Below, piece by piece: positions 34,732 to 46,394 of a stretch of DNA of 47,089 bases (positions are counted from its first letter, which is position 1; the number at the start of each line of letters is the position of its first letter). Under the pieces are notes generated by a model. That model had not been told where the DNA came from, searched no databases, and saw nothing but the letters and a program-made list of their open reading frames with translations. The stretch comes from Leucosporidium creatinivorum. Taxonomy: Eukaryota > Basidiomycota > Microbotryomycetes > Leucosporidiales > Leucosporidiaceae. The stretch covers positions 1,014,752 through 1,061,840 of the forward strand of contig BCKL01000006.1 of NCBI GenBank assembly GCA_001600635.1, in the 5' to 3' direction. The position numbers were made by a program, and so were the translations under genes.

Positions 34732-36796
34732 TCACCTCCTCGCCGTGAGCTTCTCAATCTGCGCCACCGTCTTTGGAAGACTGGCGGGAGTAAGGTTCTC
34801 GTAGCCCTCGGCAGTCACGAGAAGATTATCCTCGATGCGCACACCTCCGACATACATGTATTCCTCGACTTTGACGTGGTCGATGAATGGCGAGCTCTTC
34901 CAGGGCTTGAGAAGGTGGCTACTGAAATATGCGCCAGGCTCGCTCGTTAAAACGAAGCCAGCCTCCAAGGGCACCCTCAGCCTAAGGTAGCGAAGGAGTG
35001 GATCGGTCGATTTGCCTTCAGGGAGTCCTCCGACGTCGTGGCTGAGGCGGGGGAACGAGAAAAGGTCAGCCAAAATGTACGGCATTCGTGTAGGGAAATA
35101 AAGGAGTGAGGAAGGAGGAGTGGAATGTAGGATACGAAGACGTGAGGTAGAGATGGTGAGGAGAAGTGGGACGGAGGGGCACGGGGGAGCCGAAAGAGGC
35201 GCGCCGAAGAAGGTCGGCGGGAGGCAAGAAAACTTACACATCGAGGCCGAGAAGGTGACCTGAAAAGGTGCGCAAGAGAAGTCAGCATCGGATGCACTCT
35301 ATCATCCTGCAGCAGACTCACCAACGCCGTGAGGGAAGAAAGCGGTGGTCGCTCCCGACTTGAGGATGGCAGCGACGACCTCGTCCTCGGAGCCCTTTAC
35401 GTCGCCGGGGATCATGATACCGAGCTTGAGCAGTCCGCGAGCGAGCACGTCGTGCCTATGGAGCGGAAGGGCAGCAAGTCAGCGCCGCCGCAAGGTCGAG
35501 ACAGCGCGAACAACGCCGGTAGTGCTCACATCTTCCTATCAATCGGGGCGAGAGCGGTCAGCGTGCTGCGCAAAGTAATTTCGAATCTCTGTAGTAACAA
35601 CTCACCTCTGAATGGCCTCCCAATCAGCTCCGGGCTTGACCATCTTGAAGCTCTCCTCCTGCATCAGCAGCACGAGCTCGTAGATCTCCTTGCACTCCTT
35701 GGTGAAGCGGCCGTCGTTTCCGATAGGGATGCAGCGAGTGACATCGGCAGCATAGTTTTGATACTCAGCTCCAGCGTCGACGAGGAGGAGCGAGCCGGGC
35801 GCGGTGGTGGGGAAGGGGCGGTCATTGGCGACGTAGTGGAGGGTGCCGGCCGAGGTTCCCGAGGCCATGATGGGCGTGTAAGCTTGGTGCTTGGATCTAA
35901 GGGCGAGATGAGTTAGTGAGAATCGAGCGAAAGCTTCAGACGAACGCTGAGATCTGAGCGAGTCTTCAACGTCTTCACCGTCTTCAACGCGAACTCACCC
36001 ACGCTTGCGGCATACGCTCAGGAAGACAGCTTCCGCAGCATTCTCATCATTCACACTGCCATAGCCGACAGCAGCCATGAGCGCGGTGTGCGCCTCGCCC
36101 GTGATCGCCGAAGCCTTGCGCATGACGTTGAGCTCGTACTCGGTCTTGTTGCGCCTCGTCTCATGGAGAGCCTTGATGAGGTACTGAGTAGTCGAGGTGG
36201 GACCGTTGATGGAGGAGACGACGGCGGTGGGAGCGCGCGTCCAGGGGAGAGTGTGGATGAAGGTGCGAAGGCCCTCGTTCTGAGGCTTGGGAGGGTACAG
36301 GGAGACGGAGGTCCAGCCAGTGGTGATCTCGGAGAAACTGAGGGACTTGCTGAGCTCGTCGGCGGTAGGAGGGAGACCACACCACCTGCGGAAGGCGAAG
36401 CGCGAGGACGGGCGAAGACGAGCATGCGGACGAGCGATAGATCAGCGAAAGGTCGACAGGATGCCTAGCAGAAGCAGAGGATAAAAGAAGAGCTCACATA
36501 ACCTCGGCAGGGTCGACCTCGGGCAAGTGAAGCTTCGTCTGCAGCTTCTCGGGCTTGAAGGCGCCTCCCTCATGCTCGTAGCCCAGCGTGAAGGCCGCGC
36601 CGGGAACCTCGCAGCCCGTCAAATATGCGAAGTTGCTTTCCTGCCTGAAAGTCCGTTCGACGTCGGTATCGTTGCGCGAGGAGACCTTCTCTCCGTGAAG
36701 TACGATCCAGTGGAAAGCAGGACCCGTCGAGGGCTTGAGCTGCAACAGGCGCTGGACGAGCAAGTGAGCGTGGTTGAGAGGGAAGGAGGCCGCCAT
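34732..36796 (-). CDS. pepP: Xaa-Pro aminopeptidase/prolidase (M24B metallopeptidase)
   Basis: The enzyme cleaves bonds next to proline in peptides. The start MAASFPLNHAHLLVQRL opens the AMP_N domain, with ESNFAYLTGCEVPGAAF. The catalytic pita-bread domain carries all five metal ligands: Asp in LLVDAGAEYQNY, Asp in AADVTRC, His in FFPHGVGHLLGLDVHD, Glu in LTSEPGAYF and Glu in RIEDNLLVT. Six or so introns are present, with very small exons around KM and HLLGLDV. Length is about 490 residues, matching fungal cytosolic prolidase-like proteins, and there is no signal peptide. CTACAG lies nine bases before the ATG. A decayed copy of its exon 1 and leader is found about 2.6 kb away at 39345-39545. 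Confidence 0.94.
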
Positions 36797-37232
36797 ATCG
36801 AGCTTCTGTAGCAGAGCGGTCGACTTGAGAGCAGCGAGGAAAGTTGGAGGAGGAAACGAAGCGCCGCGTGGATTGCAGCGGGTTGCCTTGCACCAACACC
36901 TTGCTGCACATGACCACCAAACACCGAGGGAGCGTCGGTTCGGGAATTCGAGCTCTGCATGCTCGGCTACAGCTGCTGCTCGGCCTTCAACTCTCGACAA
37001 GGCTCTCGCTCGGCGCCTCCTCTCCCCTCGACCTGTTCTCGCAATGCCTGAATCAGCGTTTCTTTTGGAGTCACGGAGGTGGAACTGCACCTCAGAAATT
37101 CTCGGCGTGTGCTGCACTGGATTAGGTGGACTCCTTTCCCGTTCCATTGACCCCTCCTCGGAGCTGCAGCTCGTCGGCGTCGAGTCCTTTTCCTTCTTTG
37201 TCTCTTGACGGCTCGTTCATTCGACTACAGCC
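36797..37232. promoter_or_regulatory. Divergent promoter between peptidase and unknown gene
   Basis: 436 bp. CTACAG in the sense direction for the peptidase is at 36806-36811. For the plus-strand gene it occurs at 36967-36972 (CGGCTACAG) and 37225-37230 (TCGACTACAG), the last ending two bases before the ATG. No GTGAGT donor is obvious in this stretch, so these are not clearly leader-intron acceptors. Confidence 0.55.
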
Positions 37233-38970
37233 ATGCGGAAGCCGTTTAAGGCGTTCAAACTCCCCGAGAAGCTTCGGCGTCTGAGCGACGCAAAAGAGGC
37301 CTCAGGAAAGCAGGGCTACTCACGACACGCCTCGGCAGTTTCGGCCGCTTCGAGCTCGGCTCAAGTTTCCTCTCGACGAGGTTCCACCACGTCTCTTGAT
37401 TTCGAAGATCCGCCGCATCGCAGGAGCACGGAGTACGAACTTGGATTTGGCGTTCTTCCTCGTACGTCTTCGACGCCCTCACCATTTCCCCACGCTGACA
37501 CTTCGCCGAGCACAGCGGTATGGGAGCCTGTCAGGCCGAGTGAGTCGTGAAGGTGCTCCGGAGGGTACAGAATAGCTCATCGATTCTACTCGCAGAAACT
37601 GTCCCCTACGAGGCCGCCATGCGCCATCATCAAGAACTGGTCGACGGCTTTATCGCTCAAGTACGTCTTCGGCTGCTGCTCGGTGCTCCGCCTGTGCTGA
37701 CCCGTTTGATACTCTACAGGCATACCGTCAAGCACCAACTGCTCTCCCCCGCAACGAGGTTTGGGCGACGAGGGCCCATCAAGGTAAGTTTTGAACCTCG
37801 ACTCACTTCCCCGAACCTCGCCTTCTCATGCTCTGTCTCCTGCAGTGACGTCTATGATGGGCTACTCAGGCGGCGGAAAGAACGCTAAGCGCCTCGACAT
37901 CGATATCAAGGGCCCCGCCATCTTTGCCTCTGGTTCAGGATGCTGGGTGCCGGGCGGAAAGAGCATGTCGGACTCGGGCGAGGATTGCCGCGGTGCTCGC
38001 TTGTACGCTGCTGCTCCCGGTTTGGAGCACCACGGAGATCTTGAGGTCAAAACCCCCAATACCAGGTGAGTTGGTAGACCTGCGAGTGTCACCTCAAAGG
38101 CGGGACACTGACTTCGCGCCGACGCCGAGCAGGTCGATCTGGCACTATCGTCGGATGGTCGGCCGCCCTAGCGTCGAGGAGTACGCAGACGGCGCCGATC
38201 CGAGTACACGGAAGGAGGAGCACTTCGATCACTGCACCGTGTCCGTGTGGGAGTGCAAGGAGCTCGGACGACCTGGATCTGCGCCGGCGGCCGTCTCGGT
38301 CCTCTTCATCCTTCACGACGCCAAAACGAGGAAGCTGTGGCGTGAGCATTACATCAAGAAGGAAGGTCTACCGCTCTATCATCCTCCCCCTTCCTCCGGC
38401 GTGACTGCCATGCACGTCGCGCTCGTCAAGTCGGTCCTCACCTTCGTCGACGCCGACCACATCCCTCCTCGCGACTGGGAGCTTCACTGGCACCCAAAGG
38501 AGAAGTACCTCATCTGCAGGGGAGCCGACGTGCAACAGCAGTCGTGGATCCGCGACACTTATACCGTCTTCTACGGCTTGCCCGAGGCGAGGTACGAGAA
38601 CCCCCCTACCGAGGCATTTAAGAAGGCGGAGCGCGACTACCAGGCAGGACTCGAGCCGGCTGCGCTCAAGCGGCGCCAGGATTTGGTGGCTGAGAAGGAG
38701 CGAGAGATGCGCGGGGAACTGCTGGTTCGCTGGGGTGATGGTGAGCCTGCTCTCTCGCCTGCGCCGAGCTCGCCGAACCTAAACTTCTTCTCGCCGGCAG
38801 GCGGGCGCGATCACGAAGCCGTCTTTGCCCTCAAGCACGACTCGGAGCTTAAGGAGTGCGACCTCAAGAGCGACCTCGTCGTCCGTACGGTCTGGACGGT
38901 CTCATGCAGTCGCAACATCCCTCGAAGCATCATGCCCTCCGAGATTGAGTTCGTCAACAGGGAGACGTAG
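37233..38970 (+). CDS. Uncharacterised protein, about 500 residues
   Basis: The product starts MRKPFKAFKLPEKLRRLSDA, a basic N-terminus followed by a serine-rich stretch to about residue 100. Four introns split the first half, with two exons of only about 22 codons (ETVPYEAAMRHHQELVDGF and AYRQAPTALPRNEVW). The long last exon encodes SIWHYRRMVGRPSVEEYADG, a mixed alpha/beta region with HFDHCTVSVWEC and WHPKEKYLICRG, a charged helix near KRRQDLVAEKEREM, and the end SEIEFVNRET. No known motif, signal peptide or membrane helix was recognised. The reading frame is well supported by consistent splice sites and continuous protein-like sequence. Function unknown. Confidence 0.75.
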
Positions 38971-39344
38971 CCTGGGAAGTGAGGTGGACGGAGGAGCACA
39001 ACGCAGCTATATATATATCAGTATTTCTTCTGCGTCTGAGGGCTTTGTAGTCTCGCAATCGAGCGAGAAGTGTGCCGCGAGAGACGTTCGGCGTTGGCTT
39101 GAGGCTCACCGGGCGACGCACCGCTCTGTGGCGGCGTTGTATTCTGCCAGCGAGGTTCCAGCTTCACTCTAACAGCTTTTACTAACTCGTTGATGACCAC
39201 TTGTAGCTGTCAGCTGTGCAAGCGCATCTCGACGAGCCGGTTTCCTCTCGGCGACTTCGGAAGGAGCTCGGCGCTGGCGGAAATCCGCCTCGAGGCTCGT
39301 TGAAGGCGAAGAAGGGAGAGCGGGCGGCGGTAGGGAATGATTGG
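38971..39344. other. Intergenic region with short TA repeat
   Basis: 374 bp downstream of the unknown gene. A short (TA)n tract lies near 39007-39018. No gene is recognised. Confidence 0.4.
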
Positions 39345-39545
39345 GACTCGCAAGTACGCTCGACCTCGGTATCATCGCACGATGAGATCCTCTCTCTCCA
39401 TAAAGTACAATCCAATGGAAAGCGGGACCAGGTGAGGGGTTGAGTTTCAGCAGGCGCTTGAAGGGCAAGTGAGGTGGTTGAGAGAGGGAAGGAGGCTTCC
39501 ACTATCAGCTTCTGTAGCCTGCTCGAGCTGTCGACTTCGGCTTTA
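39345..39545 (-). pseudogene. Decayed partial copy of the Xaa-Pro peptidase exon 1 and leader
   Basis: The segment resembles 36650-36830 in the same orientation. Shared pieces include GACCTCGGTATCATCG / GACGTCGGTATCGTTG, the stretch around CCAATGGAAAGCGGGACC, GGTTGAGAGAGGGAAGGAGGC and the leader piece CAGCTTCTGTAG. In the minus-strand frames it still gives GPAFHWIVLYGE and DDTEVERT, like the parent's GPAFHWIVLHGE and NDTDVERT. The conserved pieces now lie in different frames and the ATG context is lost, so it cannot code for the peptidase start. Only about 200 bp are recognisable. Confidence 0.8.
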
Positions 39546-39935
39546 GGTGCTCGACGATCTTGAGAGTCAGACTTCGGCGCTAGCGCCCGCCGTCTTTCTC
39601 GAACGTGCTGGAGGTGGAACGACCGCTGCTCTTCGATGGACATCTGGAGCTTTCTAAACGGTAGCTTTGAAGTGCGCTGAGGCCGAATAGAGCTGCTCGA
39701 GCGGCGCGAACCATCCTAAACGCTACAGCTCAGGCTGCCAGGCGCCCAACGTGCGCTCGACGGCTATCGCCGAGGTAGGTCGACCGCGCTGTTCTGTGAG
39801 ACAGCGAATTGCGTAATGGTAAGCTCGTGTAGATCAAATGGCTCTCATTGGTTGATTCAAAGTGAGGAGCGATGGGAAGCGAGAGAGCCCCACTTCTTCC
39901 TCTCTCTCCTTCCTTCCTCTCGTCTCTCCATCAAG
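39546..39935 (+). promoter_or_regulatory. Upstream region of the PhoD gene
   Basis: 390 bp directly before the PhoD start codon, with one sense CTACAG (39723-39728) and a pyrimidine-rich stretch just before the ATG (39890-39930). No coding feature. Confidence 0.5.
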
Positions 39936-42825
39936 ATGCTGGCTTCGTTGAGCCTCGCCGGGCTCGCTTTAACCGTGTCTACCGTTTCTGCCCTTCCTCG
40001 CGCTGGACCTTCCGCCCTCGCCTCCAACCATGTCTATCGCTCTCCTTCGAAGCAAATCCACGACCTCGCCATCGACACTTCCGAGGTCTACTCTGGACTG
40101 GGAAAGCGTTGGACCGATACATACTCGGGGAACTTGACCTTTCCGTACGGTGTAGCCTCGGGCGATAGGTGAGTCGACTCGCGGAGCGGAGCTCGTGTTG
40201 AAACGTTTCGCTGACCGACATCTTCTGCAGCTACTCGGACTCGGTCATCCTCTGGACTATGCCTCGCAAGCTTGATCTTGGAGGACTCTACGGCGGCAAC
40301 GCTTGGCCTCCCATCTGTCTCCAATGGTGCGCGATGATAGCTGAAGCGCCGAGAAGCTCGCTGACCGATTGGCCTTCAGGGTCGTCTCCTCCAACGACAC
40401 CGACTTTACCGAGACTTCGAGGGTACAAAATGGCTTCGTGCAGACTACGTCAGTTCATTTTGATAGAGTCTATCGCCGCCTCGCTGACCCAGAGTCGCTC
40501 GGCTTCCCTGCAGTGAGGACGTGCGCTACGCTGTCAAGGTTGAGGCCACCGGCCTGAAGCCCTACACCAAGTACTACTACCGCTTCGAGTCGTGCGAAGG
40601 CGCCGACCTCGGAGTCTCGCCCGTCGGCATCTTCAAGACCCTCCCCGCCGAGGAGGACGAGATCGCCAAACTCCGCCTCGCCATCTTCTCCTGCTCTAAC
40701 CTTCCCTTCGGCATGTTTAACGCATACGGCAATGCGGCCAATCACTCGGAGACGTTGGACTTTGTGCAGCATCTCGGCGGTGAGTGCTTTTCTCGCCTCG
40801 GCGATCGTTCCCTTGCCCCAACTCTTTCGCTTTCTGCCTATTCTATCGGCCTCAAGTAACTCAAACCGATCGACTCGTTCCCAGACTACATCTACGAGTA
40901 CAAAAACGGCGACTACGGAGATGGTACAGCTCTCGGTCGAATCCCTCAGCCCGACCGAGAGATTTCATCGCTCCAGGATTATCGCGAGTGAGTCCTCGTC
41001 GGCGCCGAGCATGGGGAGACGTGGAGCTGACGTCTTCTCCTCTGCAGCCGCTACGCCTCCTACAGGGTCGATCCTGATCTGCAAGAGCTGCATCGTACTC
41101 TCGCTTGGATGGCGGTCTGGGACGACCACGAGGTCGCCGACAATTCCTGGAAGTATGGCTCGGCCGACTCCAATAACACCCTACAGGGAAAGGTGGGAGA
41201 TTACGAGTTTTCAGAACGCAAAGCCAATGCAGTTCGCGCCTACTACGAATGGTGAGTAGATCTGACTGCCGTCTGACACCGAGCGCCGGAAGTCGCGCTG
41301 GAGGGACCAAACGGCTGTAGATGAGACACCGATGCTCACGCCTCCCCATTGCCTTCCGCAGGATGCCGATTCGCCAGGTCGACACCGACGACAAGCTCCG
41401 CATCTGGCGATCTTTCAAGCTCGGAAAGCTCGGCTCGTTCGTCTTTCCTTCGCTAACAGCTCACCGGCTCCTCATCAGCTCACCTTATTGCTCTTCACCC
41501 TTTCTCAAGTATGATCATGCTCGACACCCGTCAATACGACCGCTCAAAGACAGATCTGTACTACAACACGGATGAGATTATCGCCGTCTCCGGCGATTCG
41601 GACCGCTCTCTGACGGGATGGAAGCAGCAGCAATGGCTTTACGAGCAGCTTCAGGAGCACAAGGATAGGGACGCCACTTGGCCCTTGATCATGCAGCAGA
41701 TCGTCTTCAGCCGTGTCAAGTGAGCTGCTCGGCGATCTTGTCTCGCTCGGCTCTCGCTAACTTTACTCGTTCACAGCTATTCGATCGCTACTGGAGGAGC
41801 TACCGAGTTCAACGTCGACGCGTGGGAGGGCTGTGAGTGTCTGACTTTCTCCAACCTTCGCTCGGCGACTGAGCTCTGACCTCGGCGCTATCCTCAACAG
41901 ACCGCTACGAGCGCGAGAAGATCCTCGAGTTCATCGAGGGCAAGGAGATTGAAAACGTGTACGCTTCTGGTAGCCCTTCCTGTGTGGTGTCGATGCTGAC
42001 AGTCTCGCTCTCTCGCCTCACTTCCAGGGTCGTGCTTTCGGGAGATTCTCACGCTACTTGGGTGTAAGACGACTTGTCTTGCTGTCCGAAGTCGAGGAGC
42101 TGACGTCCTGCATCCTCTCCAGCTCGGACCTCAAGCGCGAGAACGGAACCTACGACCCTGTAACAGGAAAGGGAGCGCTCGGCGTTGAGTTCGCTGGTTC
42201 GGCAGTCTCGAGTCCTTCCTCCTACGGTCACGGCCCTAGTGCGCTTTTTCCTGGTCTTTGTGAAGACTTGAGCTGACTCATGCCTCATCAGAGTACACCG
42301 AGGAAGTCTGTACGTCTGATCGCGCGTTCCCTCGACGGCTTTGCGCGGGAGCTGACGCTTTCCTCTCATCTCTCCCACCGCTTCCACGTCTTCGACATCT
42401 TCATCCTCCCTTGTCCCCTCTGTTCCTCCTCCACTCCATCGCAATCTGCAGACAAGGGAATCGCTGCCAACCTCACCGCCGCCTCGCCTTCGCTGCAGTA
42501 CGCTGAGGGGCAGCTTCGCGGATACTTCGAGCTCACGTACGTTCTCACGCCTTTCCCTGCGGCACTGTGAGAGGGCGTAAGCTCACCCTCGCTCCCACCT
42601 CCCCTCGTCACCGCCTTTCTCGGCGATCTCTCACCCTCGCCCGACAGCCTGACGCCCTCCAACATCACCGCCGACTTCTACGGCTTCGCCAAGCAAGACA
42701 CTCGCAACTCCAACGTTACGCACATGGGCTCCTTCAGCGCTCAGAAGGGAGCAAACAAGCTCTCGCGCCCCCTCAACGGAGGCCAGGCGCCGATTTACGG
42801 CTCGCTCGGAGCTGGAAAGGCTTAG
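39936..42825 (+). CDS. phoD: PhoD-type alkaline phosphatase, secreted
   Basis: PhoD enzymes hydrolyse phosphomono- and diesters outside the cell, usually with calcium and iron at the site. The start MLASLSLAGLALTVSTVSALP is a clear signal peptide. The N-terminal PhoD domain reads LTFPYGVASGD and the Fn3-like part contains YTKYYYRFESC. The metallophosphatase core shows LAIFSCSN, the signature MAVWDDHEVADN, MIMLDTRQYDRS and VVLSGDSHATW. The end is YGSLGAGKA, followed by the stop at 42823-42825. It is split by about a dozen introns, many under 80 bp, and all exons rejoin in frame with CTGAC branch sites. Several NxT/S sites (for example GNLT) suggest glycosylation. Phosphate control is likely for the family but no Pho site was identified. 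Confidence 0.93.
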
Positions 42826-43466
42826 AGGATGTTCCCGACAAGCGCAAAGCAGTAGAAATGACTCGGAAAGCCCGCTTGACGCTTATAGTACTGTGACTGC
42901 ATTTGTATTCGCGTCAAAAGTCAACTCAAGCGCTCGGCGTCGCATCGCAGAGCCTCTTGAACAGCCGAGACGCTCGCTGCTTCCTGCTATCAATTGGTCG
43001 ACAAGGGATTTGTACAGGCAAGTGCATGTTCGAGATACGCTTCTACATCAATCGAGACGACTCTGAGCTCCGAAGCTCTCAACGCTCCCTCCCGCTCGCC
43101 CTGCCTCCCTCTCCTCACCGCTGCCCCACAGTCCGTCGCTCGGTCTACAGCTCCAAGCTGAGTGCGTCATACAGATCACCTCGCCTGATTTTGCCAGCAC
43201 GTGAATAGTCCTGGGCTCGGCGGAGAATCCTCCTGCGAGTCGCAGCGAACGCCGAGCCATCGCCGAGGGAGCTCTGCAGGGTCCACTGTAGCGCACACTC
43301 CAGCTTTATTCCCCTCGTCTCCTCGAGTCCGGTGCTCCAGCACGCTCCACGATGCCCGAGGCGCGACTGCCAGCGCGTCGTCCGAGTCCTCTGGGCCGAC
43401 TCGGCCCTGCCTCGTCGGTGAGCAGCGGAAGCAACGAGGGTCTCAGCCGCTAGGAAGTGAGAGTAC
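42826..43466. other. Spacer between PhoD and the right inverted arm; diverged relative of the long intron
   Basis: 641 bp without a supported gene. The part 43150-43466, read as reverse complement, shows scattered similarity to 31433-31760 beyond the inner end of the left arm: GACGACGCGCTG, GCATCGTGGAGCG versus GCATCGTAGAGCG, GAGTGTGCGC versus GAGTGCGC, and CAGGACT, in the same order and with similar spacing. I estimate this by eye only. Confidence 0.5.
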
Positions 43467-43773
43467 TACACTCCCACCGCCTGACCGCAAAGCCTCGTCT
43501 CGCCGGCTGCTCCAGCTCTACAGCCTGCAGGCGGTCGAACCTCCCAGCTGGAGCGGCCCGAAGCTGGCTGTAGCCGGTCGAGAGCCTCGAGAAAGAGCAG
43601 CCAGCACTCCCCCAGAGCACCAGCTACCCCTGCCGACTCTCTGTAGCCTTCTAGCCCGCCTCAATCGCCTGCTTTCCCACAGAGCACGGTTCCCTCTCGT
43701 TTCCTGCCGAGTTGACCCTCGTTCGGACCACTTTGAAGCTGTAGCAGACCGCTGATTCACTGCAAGAACTCAC

Positions 43774-43927
43774 CCCTAATATCGCTGACGCAGAGGATCC
43801 TTCCCCCGGCCGAATTGATGACATCGACGCGGTTCGAATGCGAGTCGACAGGTTGAGCGAGAGGTGTAGTCGACTGAGGTGCAGCTGCAGCAGCAGCCGA
43901 ACTGGAAGGAGGAGCTGTGCTAGCCAT
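43774..43927 (-). pseudogene. Orphan first exon of the DUF2433-like gene
   Basis: This is an exact copy of exon 1 of the gene at 30972, with its promoter and 307 bp of the intron, pointing toward the spacer. No exon 2 (AISTLNTLAAEHN) follows within the 950 bp before the PhoD stop codon. If transcribed, it would read past DIRG into intron and stop soon at a TGA. It is best called a truncated gene copy produced by the duplication. Confidence 0.85.
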
Positions 43928-44102
43928 TTGCTGGTTGATCTTGCTGTACGAGAGTCGAGACTCGGGGAAGCGAATGAGGGCGGGAAGCTGAGCTGTTTCG
44001 CTGGCTGCGAGACGGTCAAGGTTGCCCTCCCGCCGAATCGCCGCTGTTCGCTTGCTCAAATCCGCTACAGCTTCCTGTGAAGCGCCCAATGGCCTACAGC
44101 GG
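43928..44102. promoter_or_regulatory. Divergent promoter of LRR gene and DUF2433-like exon 1, copy B
   Basis: Same as 30797-30971 in inverted orientation, with CTACAG three bases before the LRR start codon. It should drive the LRR copy and the orphan exon. Confidence 0.6.
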
Positions 44103-46394
44103 ATGACCTCGACGCCCATCACATCCTCTTACGCTCCTTCGGCTTTCTTCCCGCCTCGCCGCACTCATCGCGCTCCTCCTCGTCTCCGCCGGCGCCGTTC
44201 CAGCTCGTCCAGCAGCAGCAGCGGTACAGCTTCTTCCTCGTACCCATCAACAGGCTCTTTCTCTACTTCGGAGGATGATGAAGACGACGACACATCCGAT
44301 TCAGACGAAGAGAGCACAGATTCCGATGGCAGCTTGGGCGGTGGGGGATTGGAGCGGACTAGCGGGCTGATGAGAAGGATACAGGGAGCAGGCCAAGCAC
44401 CGAGCGCACGGTCCACCCTTTCAGCTTCATCAGGACCAGCCCACTCGCATCTCAAGCTGTCCCTCGCCCTTCTCCGAGTTCGGCAGGCCCTCTCGTCGCC
44501 TTCGCCGTCCTTCGACTCGCTCGCAACATCCCTCAAATCGCTGTCGACGTCGCTACCTACCTCTATTACCGAGTTGGCCAGCCTGGGCGTCTTCATCCCC
44601 ATCCTCGAGCGATTGAGCCGGGACTTGGAGGTTATGCTCGGCGAGGAGGAGAAAGGGTCGAAAGAGTGGAGACGGGGATTGAAGAAGGAGGAGGCGAGGG
44701 CGTTGGTGGGACTAAGGCAGCGATGGCTGGGTCTGGGCGACGAGAAGGGCAAGGGGAAAGCAAAAGATGGGGGAGAGCTGGAATGGGTCGGCGCTGTTCG
44801 AGAGCTGGTCGCCGCCGTGCGTAGCTCACTGCCTGTCTACCGACACGCTCGCTCACCTCACCTCCCTGCAGAACCCTCCGCCCGCCTTCTTCCACCCACC
44901 TCTCGCACTCCGAACCGCTACGACCTCCTTCCTCACCTCCCTCGAATCGCTCCTTCTTCCTTCGTCCCTTCCACGTCTTGCTCTCACCAACCTCAACCTC
45001 ACCTTCAGCGACTTCGCTCGGCTCGAAGTCCTGCACCGTGCAGAGGAGGTCCTGGAGTGGTACCTCTCGTTCGAAGGCTTCGCCGAAGAGCGAGCGACAG
45101 CACGGTCGATCCTCCTCTCGGTTCGCTCCCTCGACCTCTCCAGGAATCGGCTCACGAGTGAGTGAGGTGTCTTCTCCCGTCGCTGCTTCGCGCTGGCGTC
45201 GTAGCCACCTCGGCGCTCGCTCGTTGCACTTTTGTTGACCTCCGACTCCTCGCAGCCCTTCCTCCGACCCTCCCGCTCCTCCTCCCCGGCCTCGAAACGC
45301 TCTCCCTCTCTCAGAACTCCTTCCGCCTCCTATCACCTTCCATCGCCCAATTCTCGCACCTCCGGCGACTGAAGCTCAACGGGAATCAGCTCGCTCGTTC
45401 AGGGAGAACGAAGCTGCCACGAGTGCGAGGGCTGCAGAGCGAGCAGGCGTGGCTGGAAGCTGCTGGGGTGGAGCAGAAGGGACCAGTGAGAGGGAATACG
45501 AGAGAGGTGGCGCAGGTGGTGCGGGCGAGGATGGCGAGGTGGAGCGAGGGAAGAGTGTTGGAGGGAGTAGGTGGAGCCGAGCAGCGACAAGGAGGGAAGG
45601 GTGAGGGAAGGGAGGCGCCGACGTTGGTGGAGATCACTTTGCAGGTCATTCAGGCGGAGCTACGAGCGGAGGAGGAGAATGAGGAACTGCTCGCAGCCGC
45701 TTCAGCGCCGAAATCGACGATCGCCAAGGAGCCCATGTCCTCTTCTTCGCCACCATCACAGGCGGCCAGCACCCTCTCCGACGACCTTCCTCCGCATCTT
45801 CATCAGGCGCTTACCAAGTCCTACACCTGCGCCTCCTGCCACAGCTTCATCTCGCCTCTCCCCACCTTCGCCTTTCCATGCTCTTCCTCCCCACTCTCAG
45901 CCGCGCCGAGCCCGGTTCTCAACCCCATCTCCCTCCACCTCCCACCTCTCTACGAACGCATCCATTTCCTCTCACCCGGCGTCAACCTACCCACCCAGAT
46001 CCGCCCTCCACCCTCATCGCAATCCTCCTCGCCCTCTCGCCCCCAGCCTCACCATCTAACGACCGAGGAGCGAGTGCTCCTTGCACTCTACGGTCGAGGT
46101 ACTGAGCTCACTACGCTCGTAGTTGGCGACGTGAGGCATCACCGGTTCTGTACAAGGTGCGCGGTGGGGCATTTGGGATTGCTCGGCGAGGAGGGAGAGG
46201 GCTCGGCGGGGGAAGATCGGGAGCGGCTCGGGAAGGAGTGCGCGTGTGTAGGGTGCGAGGAGGAGAGGAGGGTGAAGGGTGAGTATTTGGTGGGGGCTGG
46301 GGGCGAGACAGAGCAATTCGAGGAGGGAGAGCGGGTGATGAGATGGTTGAGGAGGAGGCCTCAGCGGCTGAGCACCATGAAGGGTGGGAGCTAG
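44103..46394 (+). CDS. Leucine-rich-repeat protein with cysteine-rich C-terminus, copy B
   Basis: Complete second copy of the gene at 28505-30796, with the same two introns and the same product apart from the base that is N in copy A. Here that codon is complete and reads Tyr (SSYAPSAFF). Both copies have their whole promoter, so both could be expressed. No substitution between the copies lies in the coding sequence, which points to a very recent duplication, gene conversion or a single locus assembled twice. Confidence 0.83.

Noticed and set aside
39007-39018. Short TA repeat as a possible origin or fragile site
   Set aside because: About 12 bp of simple repeat is too little to support such a role.
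43201-43755. Open frame crossing the inner border of the right arm
   Set aside because: It joins unrelated flank to the inside of an intron copy and has no domain; its partner in the left arm is plainly intronic.
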